Shown one piece after another: positions 46,035-57,821 of a stretch of DNA of 64,000 bases. The number at the start of each line of letters is the position of its first letter. Position 1 is the stretch's first letter. The notes beneath the pieces were generated by a model, which saw only the letters and a list, made by a program, of their open reading frames with translations, did not search any database and was not told the origin of the DNA. Source of the stretch: Phycomyces nitens (Eukaryota > Mucoromycota > Mucoromycetes > Mucorales > Phycomycetaceae); NCBI GenBank assembly GCA_022702545.1, contig JAHRBC010000001.1, forward strand, positions 5,952,001 to 6,016,000. The letters are read 5' to 3'. A program made the position numbers and the translations under genes.

Positions 46035-48061
46035 CCATGCGTCAAGAGTACTAGGATCTGCTGTATGGGTGCCAAGTTAATCCCTGTTCTCTATATATCC
46101 TGTCATTACCTAGTTCATCTTCATCATTTTGTGCTTTATAATTCCATAAATACAATACACAATTCATCATTTATTTTCTCGCTGTATTAATTTAAAGCGT
46201 TTGCCTGTCAGTCAATGTAATTATAGTAGCATAAAGAAGCTATAACACTTATAGTTGAAGTTCGGACTAAAAAGAAACTAAGATCAAACTATACATATTT
46301 ACTATCTCAAAGTAGCTTAGATTTGCCATGCAGTTTGTCATTACCTCATTCTGATTTGAAGCTACACTCAATAAATATTTATAATGACATTTAAAGATAT
46401 TGATAAATGTCTACACACCTTTTTAATTTACCACATGGAGTATACGCCTTTCAGGTAGTCAGAAACTCTCTTGTCTCCTTAAATGCTCTATCAAAGAAAT
46501 TATGTACATTTCAGTAATGTCTTTCATTCTTGACATGCAATGTAGCCATTTTGCAGTAATTCGATAAAGAATATAGTATTTCTAAGTAGTGTCCTTTGTC
46601 TTGTATTATAATAGTCTATATAATATAATTGTATATTTACTATGAAAATAAAAAGCTTGATAGATAATCTTTAATCCAGGGAGAATCTTGACAGCCTGTA
46701 TTTTGCTCGTGTATGCCAACCTACAATGAGCAAGGAAAATAAAAATTGTATCCATGGACTAGAAAAATGGATTAATGGACATACTATGTTCGATTGTTGA
46801 TATAGTGTATACAGTTCTTTGCAAGCCTTTCTTTATTAACCAGACCGAGCAATTGATGGCAAAATGACTAGCCCTGTGTAGACCCATGCCTATGTGGTCT
46901 CCCTATGGTGCACCAAGATTGTATCACAGCATAAAATTTATTCTTATTAGAGTATAGGATCTCAATAGCTTTTGCACACCAAAATATATTCATATTCACA
47001 AAGAGAAAAAAATGTGAGTCGGCTGGCCATGTTACTTTAACCCACATTATTTAATTGGACTAGATATTACTTTGATTGGGTATCCATAGACCATAACAAT
47101 CAGTAGTATTCAGACAGATGAAGATGAAGAATATTAAATGTCTTGTAGTTGCCAGAGTTTAAATTAGGAGTATCTCTGAGGGTAAAACTGGCTTGTGGAA
47201 CAGTATTTTAAGGTACCGAGAAGTCTTTTTTAGTTTGGATGTTTTATTAATATTGATATATTTTAGATCCTTTTATATATCTACCAAACGTGTATTAGTA
47301 TAGAAAAATATCGATTGAAAATACCAAGGATATTGCCATCTCATCGAATAACCATACAGTCTGTCAAGATAATCATAATCATAATCATAATAAACAGAGA
47401 TTTCTTGGTAATAAAATGATTTACTTGTCCATACATCTTGTACGCTTCATTCGATTGATTGACTAGCCAGTTCAGAGGATTATTAAGCATTCCATAAATA
47501 TGTAAAGCGAGTTTTTAGCATAAATAGACTTTTATCATCAACCGAATTAATTTATGAAACCCCATTCAATTCAGTACAATGTAACACACACACAAACACA
47601 CATACGCATTCAATATAATTTGGTGGGAGATCTTCAAGAGGTCTTGAAAATACAAGTCGAAAATTATATAAAGCTTGCAAATTATCGAATCGTCCCTTTC
47701 TGACATTTACATTGGTTATAATAGATACCCTGCAGAGATCCTCTCGCTTTTCCACTACTGGCATGATAACCCAATTTATCTTTGGTAATCTTCGTTTATT
47801 GTTATTTCTAGGTATCCTTGTTCAAGCCAAAGACAATCTGGATCAACCATAGTTCCTAATACAATGTTTTCAAACTACAAAAATATACACAGAAAAATAA
47901 AGATAAGCAAGCTATATCTCTCTCTAATTCTTCTTTTTTTTTTAAATATATAAATATAAATATATATATATATAAAGGACCCAGACTTTGCACTTGAAAT
48001 CTGCGAGTCGAGTGTGCTTTCAAGAGATAAAGGGCAGTCCGTTTCATTACTCTTTGCGATA
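46035..48061. other. 2-kb AT-rich intergenic region
   Basis: No gene seen. A four-fold ATAATC tandem lies near 47370-47390 and a CA/GT-rich microsatellite near 47583-47605. Confidence 0.45.
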
Positions 48062-49882
48062 TCACGGTGTCCGCACTTGGTAGTTTTCGCCCTGAATTCG
48101 CTCTGGCCATTTTCCCATTTTACCTGACTGGTGTTTTGTGGGCATGGCGCCTTGGTCATTAAACTTGGCTCCCACCTTACCATTTAGATGTTGAGCTATT
48201 TTTTTGGATTGAGAATTGAGCCGGAAAACAAAGGTTCCCGGAGGCGAGCTATTCTTTGGACTATCCCAGGCATCTACGGTGATACCAATTTCCTGTAGAT
48301 CGTGTTCAATTTTCTCTGCATAGAGTTGGAGCATAAATATATCATTTTCAAATGACTGTGTTCCCAACAGGATAGTAAGATTCATCTGAAGCTGCTCTTT
48401 TGCATAGGACAATAAGAACCTCATCTCAGGGTTGGTCTGGGCATACGAGTAGACACGCTTGGCCGCATTATGAATGGCAAAGAACATTAGATGGTACGTG
48501 CTCTGGTCACATCCAATTGAACGCAGATGTTGGAGGGCTTGGAGAAGGATGAGGTTGGTCTCTAGCGAATCGATGATTATGTGAAGAGAAGGTGGGTGTT
48601 TTGGGTGAAGGAACTGGAAAAGGAGGACAAGGCGCATTGAGTGGTAACACAAGTAAAGATGTATATCAATACGAGGATTAAATGTTGAGCTTGGAGAGTT
48701 TTGAATTTCTTTAAAAGATGGTCTTGGTTGAAAAGCATGGGGCTGAATGTCATACCAGGACTGAAGCTGGCTAGTCAGTTCGTAATAGAGAGGTGATGGT
48801 GATATGTAGGTATCCATGCCCTCTCCGTCGTTCAAAATGTCAAACAAATCACCAGAATGAATTGCCCGAATAAAGCGGCGCATGTAGCGCGACATGACAC
48901 TGAACTGATACAAGCTGAGCCGATCAAAAGCCCTTTCTGCATCTCTGGTGGACAGAGAGGGGTTGGACGGAATCCCTGAATAAGACGTATCTTTCTCCTT
49001 GAGACGAGGCAGCAGAATATCGTCTGGAAGGAGACAAGTGGTGTTGCGAGATAGACTCATCCAGGCATCGATGTAATACCAGCGATACCAACACATTATC
49101 GTCTGTTCGTCCATTTCCCTCTCAGCCTTGATGTCACTTGCACTCTGAAGGAGACCAATACTTGCCAGACTAGCCCAGGCACGATGCTGATCTGGCAAAC
49201 GCAGGAGATTTGATATGTAGCTCAAGCAAAAGTAGGACTGGAGTACATTTGGCTCAAGATCATCTTCAAACAGAACGTCTTCCATGTGCTGCCTCGCCTT
49301 GTCATAGAATACCATGGCAGCACCCTTTGCAAACAGGGAAGCATTTTTATTTTTATTTTTGGAGTGCTTTTGCTGGCTATGGTCAATAAAGGTGACGAGG
49401 CTTATGGCAGCTATGGAGTATACAATGGGAAGAGGTGCATTATGCCAATCTCGGATAAGTTCCAGTCGAATCGGAGCAACCTTGAATCCGATGCAGCACC
49501 AGTGCGACACCGCACGGCTCATAAGCACATCCAACATGTGGGTGCTCTCGATGGTATTTCGAATGGAAGGAGGGATGTTCTCAATGTCCTTGAGCCGAAA
49601 CACATTCACCCTTGATTCTTCCAAGAGGCTCTTTTGCCTATGGTATTGGATGGTCTGGTAGTGGGCTCTGGTGATGCCAGAAGCATGCTTTTGAGGGGGT
49701 TGGGAAATACGACTCGTGGATGTTTCCAATAGAGAATTGAGGTCTGTAAAAGAACAGAGGTGGAGGTGTATGGTGTGGTCTATAAACACGTCTGTATCCA
49801 TTGGGCTCAAGGAAGATGGCTCTGGAGTAAAAATATCGTAAGCGTGATTGAACATGAGGAGCTTTAAATGAATGGCATGCAA
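48062..49882 (-). CDS. Fungal transcription-factor-like protein (middle homology region)
   Basis: A single open frame of 606 residues without introns. The central part (about 105-420) resembles the fungal-specific transcription factor domain of Zn2Cys6 regulators: PLPIVYSIAAISLVTFIDHS, ARQHMEDVLFEDDLEPNVLQ, YFCLSYISNLLRLPDQHRAW, MCWYRWYYIDAWMSLSRNTT. Helices continue to a basic C-terminus. No Zn2Cys6 cluster is present in the open frame or in the 150 bp upstream, so it is either a cluster-less member or has a distant first exon I do not see. If a regulator, it would act in the nucleus. Start ATG 49880-49882 is the first in frame. Confidence 0.68.
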   Translation of the reverse strand: MHAIHLKLLMFNHAYDIFTPEPSSLSPMDTDVFIDHTIHLHLCSFTDLNSLLETSTSRISQPPQKHASGITRAHYQTIQYHRQKSLLEESRVNVFRLKDIENIPPSIRNTIESTHMLDVLMSRAVSHWCCIGFKVAPIRLELIRDWHNAPLPIVYSIAAISLVTFIDHSQQKHSKNKNKNASLFAKGAAMVFYDKARQHMEDVLFEDDLEPNVLQSYFCLSYISNLLRLPDQHRAWASLASIGLLQSASDIKAEREMDEQTIMCWYRWYYIDAWMSLSRNTTCLLPDDILLPRLKEKDTSYSGIPSNPSLSTRDAERAFDRLSLYQFSVMSRYMRRFIRAIHSGDLFDILNDGEGMDTYISPSPLYYELTSQLQSWYDIQPHAFQPRPSFKEIQNSPSSTFNPRIDIHLYLCYHSMRLVLLFQFLHPKHPPSLHIIIDSLETNLILLQALQHLRSIGCDQSTYHLMFFAIHNAAKRVYSYAQTNPEMRFLLSYAKEQLQMNLTILLGTQSFENDIFMLQLYAEKIEHDLQEIGITVDAWDSPKNSSPPGTFVFRLNSQSKKIAQHLNGKVGAKFNDQGAMPTKHQSGKMGKWPERIQGENYQVRTP

Positions 49883-50284
49883 ATGGAGAAGAAGAGTATA
49901 ACCAGCTCAAAAGTATATATGTATATATATACTTTCTAATATATATAAATAATCCATTCTTCCCGATCTGGAATAAGCTCAAATAACGTCGAAATAAGCA
50001 TGTGCAAAATAGCCTTGGAGCTTAAAGAAGTATGCTCCAGGTCATTTTTTTACATCAATGCGCATTTGAATTGCTAAATTTTGGGATTTTTAATACTACA
50101 ATATATATATGTATATTTACATATATATATATACATATACATATATATATATCTTTACAGAGCGATTGCACGGACCACCCTCCCAACTGTGCCTCTTGTT
50201 TTTATCAATCGCTTTTATTGCACTGTAGGAACAATAGAGTCTACTCGGTCCAGGTCAAATTTCCCTTTTTTTTAGATAGTTTAT
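49883..50284. other. Intergenic region with long AT microsatellites
   Basis: Contains TATATATGTATATATATA-type tracts on both sides (49913-49935, 50102-50150). Open frames here are artefacts of these tracts. No gene. Confidence 0.55.
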
Positions 50285-50815
50285 TTAAGCAGTGGCAGCA
50301 ACAGTCTGCTTCTTGGCTTGGGTACCTGTCATTTATTGTTGTATTTAATTTAATGAGTTTTTTTTAATAAAAAAGAGCAAGTGCTTACCCTCACGGAAAC
50401 CGTTCTTGAAGCGACGATGGACCTCCTTCAAGTGACGCATGCGACCAGTACCGGTGGTCTTTCTACGCTGACCCTTCTCGGACCAGTTGACTAGAGAAAT
50501 ATTAATACCTAATCTACAATCGATCGTCTCGACTTACAAGATCTGATCTTGGCAGCTGGGTAACCGCACTGAGCACAGGTCTTTTTCTGGTTGTGGAAAG
50601 AACGTCTGCCACAACGACGGCAGAGGGTGTGCGACTTGGTGTGGCGCTTACCGAACGAGGAAGTACCCTTACTCTGTCAACAAGGAAGGGCAATCAGTCG
50701 TGGGTCGTCTTTGATGTAATGTGTGCTGATAATAATCGTCTCGCTTCTATTTATTCATCCATCCATCCATCCATCTTTGTGGGATCTCGTAAATCAAAAA
50801 AAGACGCCTTACCAT
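50285..50815 (-). CDS. RPL37: 60S ribosomal protein L37 (eL37)
   Basis: Four exons (50813-50815, 50538-50673, 50389-50490, 50285-50325) join in phase to 93 residues. Exon 1 is the ATG alone, with the first intron directly after it. Sequence landmarks are [20 protein letters not shown], the four zinc cysteines (CRRC and CAQCG), [20 protein letters not shown] and [10 protein letters not shown]. It is a component of the large ribosomal subunit. Intron 1 (139 bp) holds a (CATC)n/(GATG)n microsatellite (about 50752-50776). The gene is divergent from the MAPKK gene with about 420 bp between starts. Confidence 0.97.
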
Positions 50816-51237
50816 CTTTCAATAGACCTTAGGAGAAAGGAGGAATGGCAGCCTTGGGGGACTGGTAGAGGGATATGGAACAGAGACCGGATCGGACAGC
50901 GTCGGAGTCCAGGATGGGCCGGACACTACTTGTATAAGTGTATTGTTCAACTTTGGGTCTCTTGAGCAGTGCCTAGAGCTTGTTTTTTTTTTTTAAAAAT
51001 GGTCATTTATAACATTGGGCCTACTGGACAGTCTGCAATAGTAAAAGTAATAATATGATGTGCATACATGTATATCTGTTTAGCCCTGTGTATTTAGCCC
51101 GAGATTCTTTCGGAAAATATCCAGAAATCGGTCTTGACTTATTGTCTCCATTTTCCTAATTTATTTTATTTTATTTTATTTTATTTTTATTTGTACAAGT
51201 CCAAATACAGCACTTCTTTTCTTATTCATCGGTCTTG
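50816..51237. promoter_or_regulatory. Shared divergent promoter region of RPL37 and the MAPKK gene
   Basis: About 420 bp between two divergent start codons. It includes T12A5 near 50980-50996, repeated TTTTA units near 51165-51190 and a more GC-rich proximal part upstream of RPL37. I cannot define single factor sites. Confidence 0.5.
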
Positions 51238-52605
51238 ATGGCACAGATTGGCAGAATAAAGAATCCATCCGGTCTCCGCTTAGACTTGAATGTCACTTCC
51301 CCAGAAGATCATGACCAATCCACTCAGGCATCCCCTACAAACAACAACTGGCGCGAAGATCTCGTGCGGATGGTAGGCAACAACAAGTCCGGAACTTTCC
51401 TTCCGCAGCCATCTGACACCAGCCAACCAACGGCCAACAAATCTACTGAAGACATTGAGCTCAAACCAACCGACTTTAAGAATATCAAGAAGCTAGGCGA
51501 AGGAGCAGCAGGAACGGTGTGGAAAGTACTCCATGTACCTACGGATCTAGTCATGGCCAAAAAGGTAAAGCAGCGTGTTCCAATATTCTTATTGACCCTA
51601 ACCAACTACAGACCGTGACAGTAGACCCTGATCCAAATATACAGCGCCAGATCTTACGAGAGTTGTCGTTCCTTAGGACGTGCGGCTCACCTCATATTGT
51701 TGCTTTTTACGGTGCGTTTCTGGACGACGGCGACACGACACTGGCAATCTGTATGGAGTACTGCGAGGGCGGAAGTCTGGAGGATATCTACAAAAGAGCA
51801 CGCGACATGCAGGGTTTGATTGGCGAGACTGTTCTGGCAAGGATAGCCGAATCTGTAAGGACATTATGGTTTCAGGCACAAGGGTGGGTGCTTTATCTAA
51901 CACACTGTTTATAGGTCTGCAGAGGACTGATCTATTTGCATTCCCAACATGTCATCCACAGAGGTAAAGTAACCTTTATTTTGGGTCACAAAAGAAAAAG
52001 CCAAGGTCGATATCCATTCACAACCACCTAGATATCAAACCCTCCAATATCCTGATGACCAGAGACGGACAGATCAAGATATGTGATTTTGGTGTGTCTG
52101 GAGAGCTCATCAATTCAATGGCACAGACATTTACGGGCTCACAATACTATATGGCGGTAAGGGCAGAGTTGGTTGTTTGATGATTAGCTAAGATGTATTG
52201 TATGTTATATAGCCTGAGCGCATCAAGGGTGGTGCTTATTCTGTACGATCTGATATATGGTCTCTTGGTCTGACCATCATAGAGGTCGCACAAAACAGAC
52301 CTGCTCTCCCACCACCTGGACAGCCCAACCTTTCTGTGTTTGAGCTGCTCGACATCATTGTCCACCAGCCCATGCCTACCCTGGGCCAAGATCGGTCAGA
52401 GGCATGTCGAGACTTTATCGAAAAATGGTAACCGGTTTTTGGCAACTAAGAGTCTCAATCTAATTCCAATCTCCATAGTCTCATCAAGGACCCCGAGGAA
52501 AGGCCTGGTCCCGAAACCATGTTGGAACACACGTTTATCAAGACATGGTCTGACCCCACAAATTCCTTGGGTTCCTGGCTCAAAGAAGTCTGGGGGTGGC
52601 CCTAG
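51238..52605 (+). CDS. MAP kinase kinase (MAPKK)
   Basis: Six exons (51238-51564, 51612-51854, 51915-51963, 52032-52156, 52213-52427, 52479-52605) join in phase to 361 residues. It has an 80-residue N-terminal regulatory part and then a kinase domain: [19 protein letters not shown] (catalytic Lys), [57 protein letters not shown] and GSQYYMAPERI. The Ser and Thr in the S-MAQ-T stretch fit the MAPKK activation sites. The insert [19 protein letters not shown] is the proline-rich MAPKK insertion. Which pathway it serves (pheromone, wall integrity or stress) cannot be decided from this sequence alone. Confidence 0.93.
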
Positions 52606-52653
52606 CACTATATCCCTGTAGTTTGTTTATTTCCAACATGATAAATAAATATA

Positions 52654-52728
52654 AAGACATTTACTATTATTACTATTATTATTATTATAATTATTGTTAT
52701 TATTATTATTGTTATTATTATTGTTTTG
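52654..52728. repeat. (TTA)n microsatellite between MAPKK and G-alpha genes
   Basis: An imperfect array of TTA/TTG/TAA triplets in the 130-bp gap between the two convergent stop codons. Confidence 0.85.
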
Positions 52729-52735
52729 GTACGCT

Positions 52736-54254
52736 TCACAAGAGACCAGATCTAGTGAGTGAGGCTTTTAGCAGGGTTTCTTCTACTACTCTAAAGACGA
52801 CACTAGCAATGAACATTTGTTAGTACAGGTCCGGAAATCACAAAACTCTTACACAATCTAAAGACAAAAAATAATAATAATTTAGTTTACATAAAATCAG
52901 CCAGTATTCACTTACACTCTTGGTGTCGGTTGCTTGTGTCAAGCTATTCAAACAAGTCAGGTAAAGTCTGGCAAACAAGTGGTGTACTTACTGAGGGTAT
53001 ATTCGTAGTTTGATACGGTTTGCTTGGCTAAATCGACGAAGAATATACTTGGCACCCTTTGTGATATCAGATCCTCCATTGTAGTCTGGAAAATAGTCTT
53101 CTAGTGGTACTCTGGCCAGCTTTTCCCGAAAGAGATCAATCTTGTTGAGCAGCAGGATAACAGACGTTCGAACGAACCAGCGTGAATTGATAACCGACTC
53201 AAACAGCACCAGACTCTCTATCATTCGGTTCTAAAACGTAGAGTCAGTTTTAATACAACCTTTTCTATCTCTCTCTCTTGGTTTTATCTACCTGTCTAGA
53301 CTCCTCTTGGAGCACTTGGTCGTATTCGCTTAGGGCAACACAGAATATAATCGATGTCACTGCTTCAAAGCAATGTATCCATTTCTTACGCTCTGAGCGC
53401 TGGCCGCCTACATCAAACATGCTACTCTTTTATAAGGTGATTTGTTGTGTAGGACGATAAACCTTACTGAGCATTGAGTTTCCCCATTTTGAAATGAGTT
53501 TCGCTGATCCCTGTCGTCTTTAGTCGTGCACGGAGCACATCGTCTTGGGTTGGGAGATAGTCCTTTTGAGTGACACGGCTAGCATTGCTCAGAAAGCTAA
53601 AATATAAGAACATTGGTCAACTGTTTATGCTCGGGTGGTCCGGTATATCTGTATTACGAACTAGGAAGCGGAATCCATGATGTAGAATTGGCTGGTGCCG
53701 CGTTCAAGGCACATTGGAGTGTTCTTGTCTTGCCAGATGGTCACAATTGCATCTACTATTGTTTCTGGAATGATTGGTCGTGGATCTTTGGTAGGAAATG
53801 TGTAGTTTTGGATAACGATGGTTGCCTCCTAAAATCATTAATATTAATATAATGAATATCGATAGTTTAGTATTCTAATCAATCACACACTCTTGCTTTG
53901 GGGTCATCAAACTCGAGCTCAAGCTTTTCGGCAGCACTGAGGACATCTTTGATGGAGTCAATGGTGTTTTTGTAGACCACTAGTTTCCACAGTTGCAGTT
54001 CCTCAGGCGTATAGCCGTTTTGGTGAATGATCTTCATTTGCTTTACAATTGTTGACTTTCCCGATTCACCACTTCCTTTTTTAAATTTATGCTTAGTGAT
54101 AAACAAGCATTTTTTTTTACTTTATTTATTTGTTACCTAGCAACAGTATCTTGAGTTCAGTCTTTTGGCGTGCAAAGTCCTGTTCTAATTCACGGTCGAT
54201 CTGTAGACTGCGTTGTTTGCTAGCTCTTTCTTCAGACGAGGCACAGATACCCAT
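52736..54254 (-). CDS. Heterotrimeric G-protein alpha subunit
   Basis: Eight exons: 54137-54254, 53891-54075, 53662-53828, 53596-53468, 53424-53292, 53230-52992, 52943-52916 and a last exon at about 52736-52801. N-terminus [15 protein letters not shown] has Gly2 for myristoylation and Cys4 for palmitoylation. P-loop is GSGESGKST across the first junction; switch [16 protein letters not shown]; switch [28 protein letters not shown]. The C-terminus [21 protein letters not shown] is typical. Exons 1-7 are in phase, but the natural acceptor of exon 8 (TGCTAG|TGTCGTC, with a TACTAAC branch site) adds one base too many. Without that T the product would be 354 residues, the usual length. This is either a sequence error or a real lesion. 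Confidence 0.88.
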
Positions 54255-55018
54255 GAGCAGTGATGTCATAACACGAAAGTAAAGTAAGAAAGAGAAGAAA
54301 ACAAGTAAAAGCAAAATATTTAGATTACTTGATCAATAAGTCCAAAAAAAGGGGGTGATAGTGGAGGGAAAGATTTGTGAATCATTATTTTTGCAAGGTT
54401 TGGCATTTGGGTTGCCTTGAGACCGAGAAATAACACCCTGATGTGATCAGAAAGGAGATGAGGAAGCGTGTTTAAGGAGGTCTGTGACAGGGGAGATCGT
54501 TCATAACGGCTTCCAAGAGTTTAATGGAGTCCCGATCTATTAGCCCCTTTTAGATCCCTTTTTGTACAACCACCAAAGGGTCAGTTCAGACCAGAAAGTG
54601 AATGGCAGGCCAACCAAGCCCACAGAGCCGACCCTTCAAGTGTGTTTATTGTATGTGACCAATAGGATCCCCTTTTTCTGTCATTGCTATAGACTAAAGT
54701 GGTGTATAGTCTTGGCAATAAGAGCCTCTTGTCTAGGTAGCACACTAGAAAGCCGTGAATATTTGGTACAAGGACAGCCTTTCATTGTTCTCTTTATGAG
54801 TTTGGCTGCATTTAAAACCAAGGCCTTTGAGCCCTACCTTGTATCATCTTTAAATGTGTATATTTAGACCAGCATGGCAAATAAACGATTGACATGCAAA
54901 TTATCGATTGGACGAACAAGACATCGAATTCATTTATATCGACAAGACAATAAAAGGAGATTAACATGTGTTTCTACGGCTATCTCAAGACAAGAGTACA
55001 TTGCCAATACCACCCAGC
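54255..55018. other. Intergenic region between the G-alpha and MINDY genes
   Basis: G-alpha promoter side and MINDY 3' side. No gene supported; the small plus-strand frames have no family. Confidence 0.5.
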
Positions 55019-56910
55019 TCAAGATATGGTGCAGCTCTGGCGCTTTTTCTTTGTAGAATCACTCGAAGCCACCGTCAGTTGGCTGGCGCGTTTGGGAGAT
55101 TCCTTGGCAGGAACTGGCTTTAATGGCTCCATAATGTCCTGATGAGAAAACTCATTTTCAGCATTGCGCTGGTCCTCAAGAGAAAGCGCAATAGCCAGAC
55201 TGCAATGCCATTTGTTAGACAGAACAAGGCACCCAGAAGCAACTTACTCCATATCAGATACCCGGACGTCATCTTGAGGGCTCTTGAGCAAAGGCTTATT
55301 GAAAATCCCATCAAAAAATTCAGATGCACCTTGGTCAATGTCTGCCAGACTCTCCCAGACAAACGACCGTTCCTTTACTAGACCCGAATCTGTCACAAGA
55401 GTATAGAGCCCCTCGGTTTCTGGGTGCTTGTACAGAGTAGAAAACTATTTGTTCTCTCTACTTCTTAGCTTATGCACCAATAATTCACACGAGGAGGTGC
55501 TTACATGGTTATTACGAAACAAGACACACAACTTGTTTTTTGGTATAGAGTCCATCAATAGATCAAGACCATAATAGGTGAGTTGTGTAGCCGTGTCCTG
55601 AAGAAAGGAGGCCGCGACAAGACCTATGGAGATATAAATACATCTTTATTGTCCTCTAGCTTAGCAATACCTTGTGTTATACTTCTTTCGGCTTCAGGGG
55701 AAAGGGTTGCTTGTTTGTCTGGGTGGCCAAGTTCACTGCTGATTGCATCACCTTGGACAATGCATTCGACCACAGAGTTATATGACCCACATTTGGTGAT
55801 AAGATCAAATGTTTGGTTATCCTGCAAACACATTTAGTATCAATTGGAGCAGCAAGGTGTGCTTACCTGAGGATCAGCAACCCAGCCATGGACCAAGTCC
55901 ACTCCAAATAGATCAAACATGGCAAGCTCTTCAGTAGGCTCAAAATCACGAATAGACGAGAACCCAATATTGACATCTAATGCAATACAATCAGCTCGTG
56001 TCTCTTCTTTATGCCCTCACTCACCAAGCCCAGTCTGGAGATTCGGGAGAATTGAAAGGGCAGAATCGAGGTTGTAACGGTATGTGGCCACATTCTCGGC
56101 TGTAGACTGCCTTGTGATGAGCCTCGAGGGTTTCAGGTCATGGTCATGGTCTGTACACACTTTATCTAAAGGCAAAGACGAACTGATGGGAGTATCATGA
56201 TGGCCAGTCTGGAATCAAAGCAATTGGTAAGCAAGTCCACCCAAACAGCCAATGTACCTGCTCGGCTGGTTCATGGTTCAACAGATAGTCCCCTAGGCGT
56301 TCGATAAGGTATTCAAATGTCACCATTTCTCTATCAGGAGGGAGAATGGTGATTTCCTCTCGAAGAAGGAGAACATTGCCTATGTGTTTCAACCGTTTTA
56401 CATTTGTTATTTACGTTTTGTACTTACAAATAGCTACCAGAGGACAAGGGCCATTCTCTACATAAAACGTCAATATTGATCATAATATTTTGGCCCTTCA
56501 TACCATTCTGGGTCACTATCCGGATGGTTCTGGGTTGCTTTTTGTCATGGTTGTACCAATCAATAGTCTTTACAAGATATTCCTGAGCCGGAACGATGAT
56601 TCGTGACTGACGATGACTGCTCTGCTGAGTATCCTGTGGTTGCTCAGCAGTCTGTACAGAAGAAGTGTGTTGGTGATCTTGATGCGATAAAGACAATGTA
56701 CTGGTGGTCTTTTGGGAGCTGATTTCAGCATGTGGACATTCAGGGTCTGTGTCTAGATGGCTCAATGATGAGCTCAATGTATTGATTGACTAGATGAAGC
56801 TTGCCTTTGTGATCAAGAGGTTGTGCCATTGAATTGCTTGGTAGAGAGCCTTCTAAACTCTGGTCTTTGTAGCTCAGAGCGGCTTTTGATTCTTCAGTGG
56901 AGTCTACCAT
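55019..56910 (-). CDS. MINDY-type (FAM63) deubiquitinase
   Basis: Ten exons join in phase to 482 residues (first 56805-56910, second 56504-56752, then 56428-56457, 56258-56379, 56025-56208, 55867-55976, 55671-55821, 55505-55623, 55248-55444, 55019-55199). The catalytic core reads ENGPCPLVAICNVLLLREEI, with the catalytic Cys at residue 123, then DLFGVDLVHGWVADPQ, ASFLQDTATQLTYYGL and VLFRNNHFSTLYKH with the catalytic His. DLAIALSLEDQ near the end is a ubiquitin-interacting motif. MINDY enzymes trim K48-linked ubiquitin chains. The first intron has a GC donor (AAAG|GCAAGC). The protein ends KKRQSCTIS, a CaaX-like box. Another in-frame Met lies 14 codons upstream. Confidence 0.92.
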
Positions 56911-57140
56911 GCAAGTTGAAGAATACGTGCGCGCGGGGTTCTCATGACGCATATGCAGTAATATAAATATATAAAATATTGTAGTATAAAATTGTGTATA
57001 AATCAAAATTGATTGCTATATAATGGTAATCTCAAGGTGGTGGTCTTATTTAATATCCCTTGGACTTTTGATAATATTCCAACCTTTCTTATTTCACTCT
57101 TATTATTATTATTATTACTTATTCATTTATTTAATTTAAT

Positions 57141-57821
57141 TTAATGGCTGTGGCCACAGCATGCCGAGTGATCGCCAGAAGATGCCCGGCTTCTCTTTCC
57201 CTTTCGCTTGATGTTTTTGGTGTTCTTGATGCTATCATTATCACCCAAGACAGTATCCTTTGTGATGCGCAACTCTACCAGAATAAAATCAATTATACAA
57301 TTCTTTTTTTATCCATACACTTACTAAACGTATTGTCTCCCTTGGATACACCCTGGAGCACATTCTGCTTCAAGAGAGTGGCGACCTGATCAGCCATGTT
57401 GAGCTTCTAAAGCAATCGACGGCCATTAGTTTTTGGCTCCATAGCGCCTGCGTCTGACTACAACCGCACTTGCCTTTTCTAATACATCTGTGTTTGTCTC
57501 ATCCTTGCTCTGCATAAAGCGTGCATAGGTCTCCTTTTTCGCAGCTATTTTCCATGATCAACACTCGTTTTCTATGTTTCCAAGCTATAGATTACCATTG
57601 AATGCCTTGATGTCCTCTATAGAAATCAATCAATCAAAAAAAAGGGACAGGTGAATCTATCAGAAATGAGATATTTGTATAGATGCATCGTAATAAATCA
57701 CATTCTATACAAAAAAACAAACAAACATTGAAACAGTCGTTTTACCTCCAAACACATTGCGTTGAGTCTTTAGCAAATTGCGATAGGCCGAGATGGCAGC
57801 TTGCTTGGATGGACTGGACAT
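57141..57821 (-). CDS. MZM1: MZM1/LYRM7, mitochondrial complex III assembly factor
   Basis: Five exons (57746-57821, 57596-57616, 57474-57544, 57325-57406, 57141-57274) join in phase to 127 residues. The LYR-type motif is AYRNLLKTQRNVF. KLNMADQVATLLKQNVLQG and LRITKDTVLGDNDSIKN match MZM1/LYRM7, the matrix chaperone that holds the Rieske iron-sulfur protein before insertion into the bc1 complex. A basic tail ends in a Cys/His cluster (HSACCGHSH), which could bind metal; this is inference. Exon 3 ends at a GC donor (AAAAG|GCAAGT). Confidence 0.9.
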
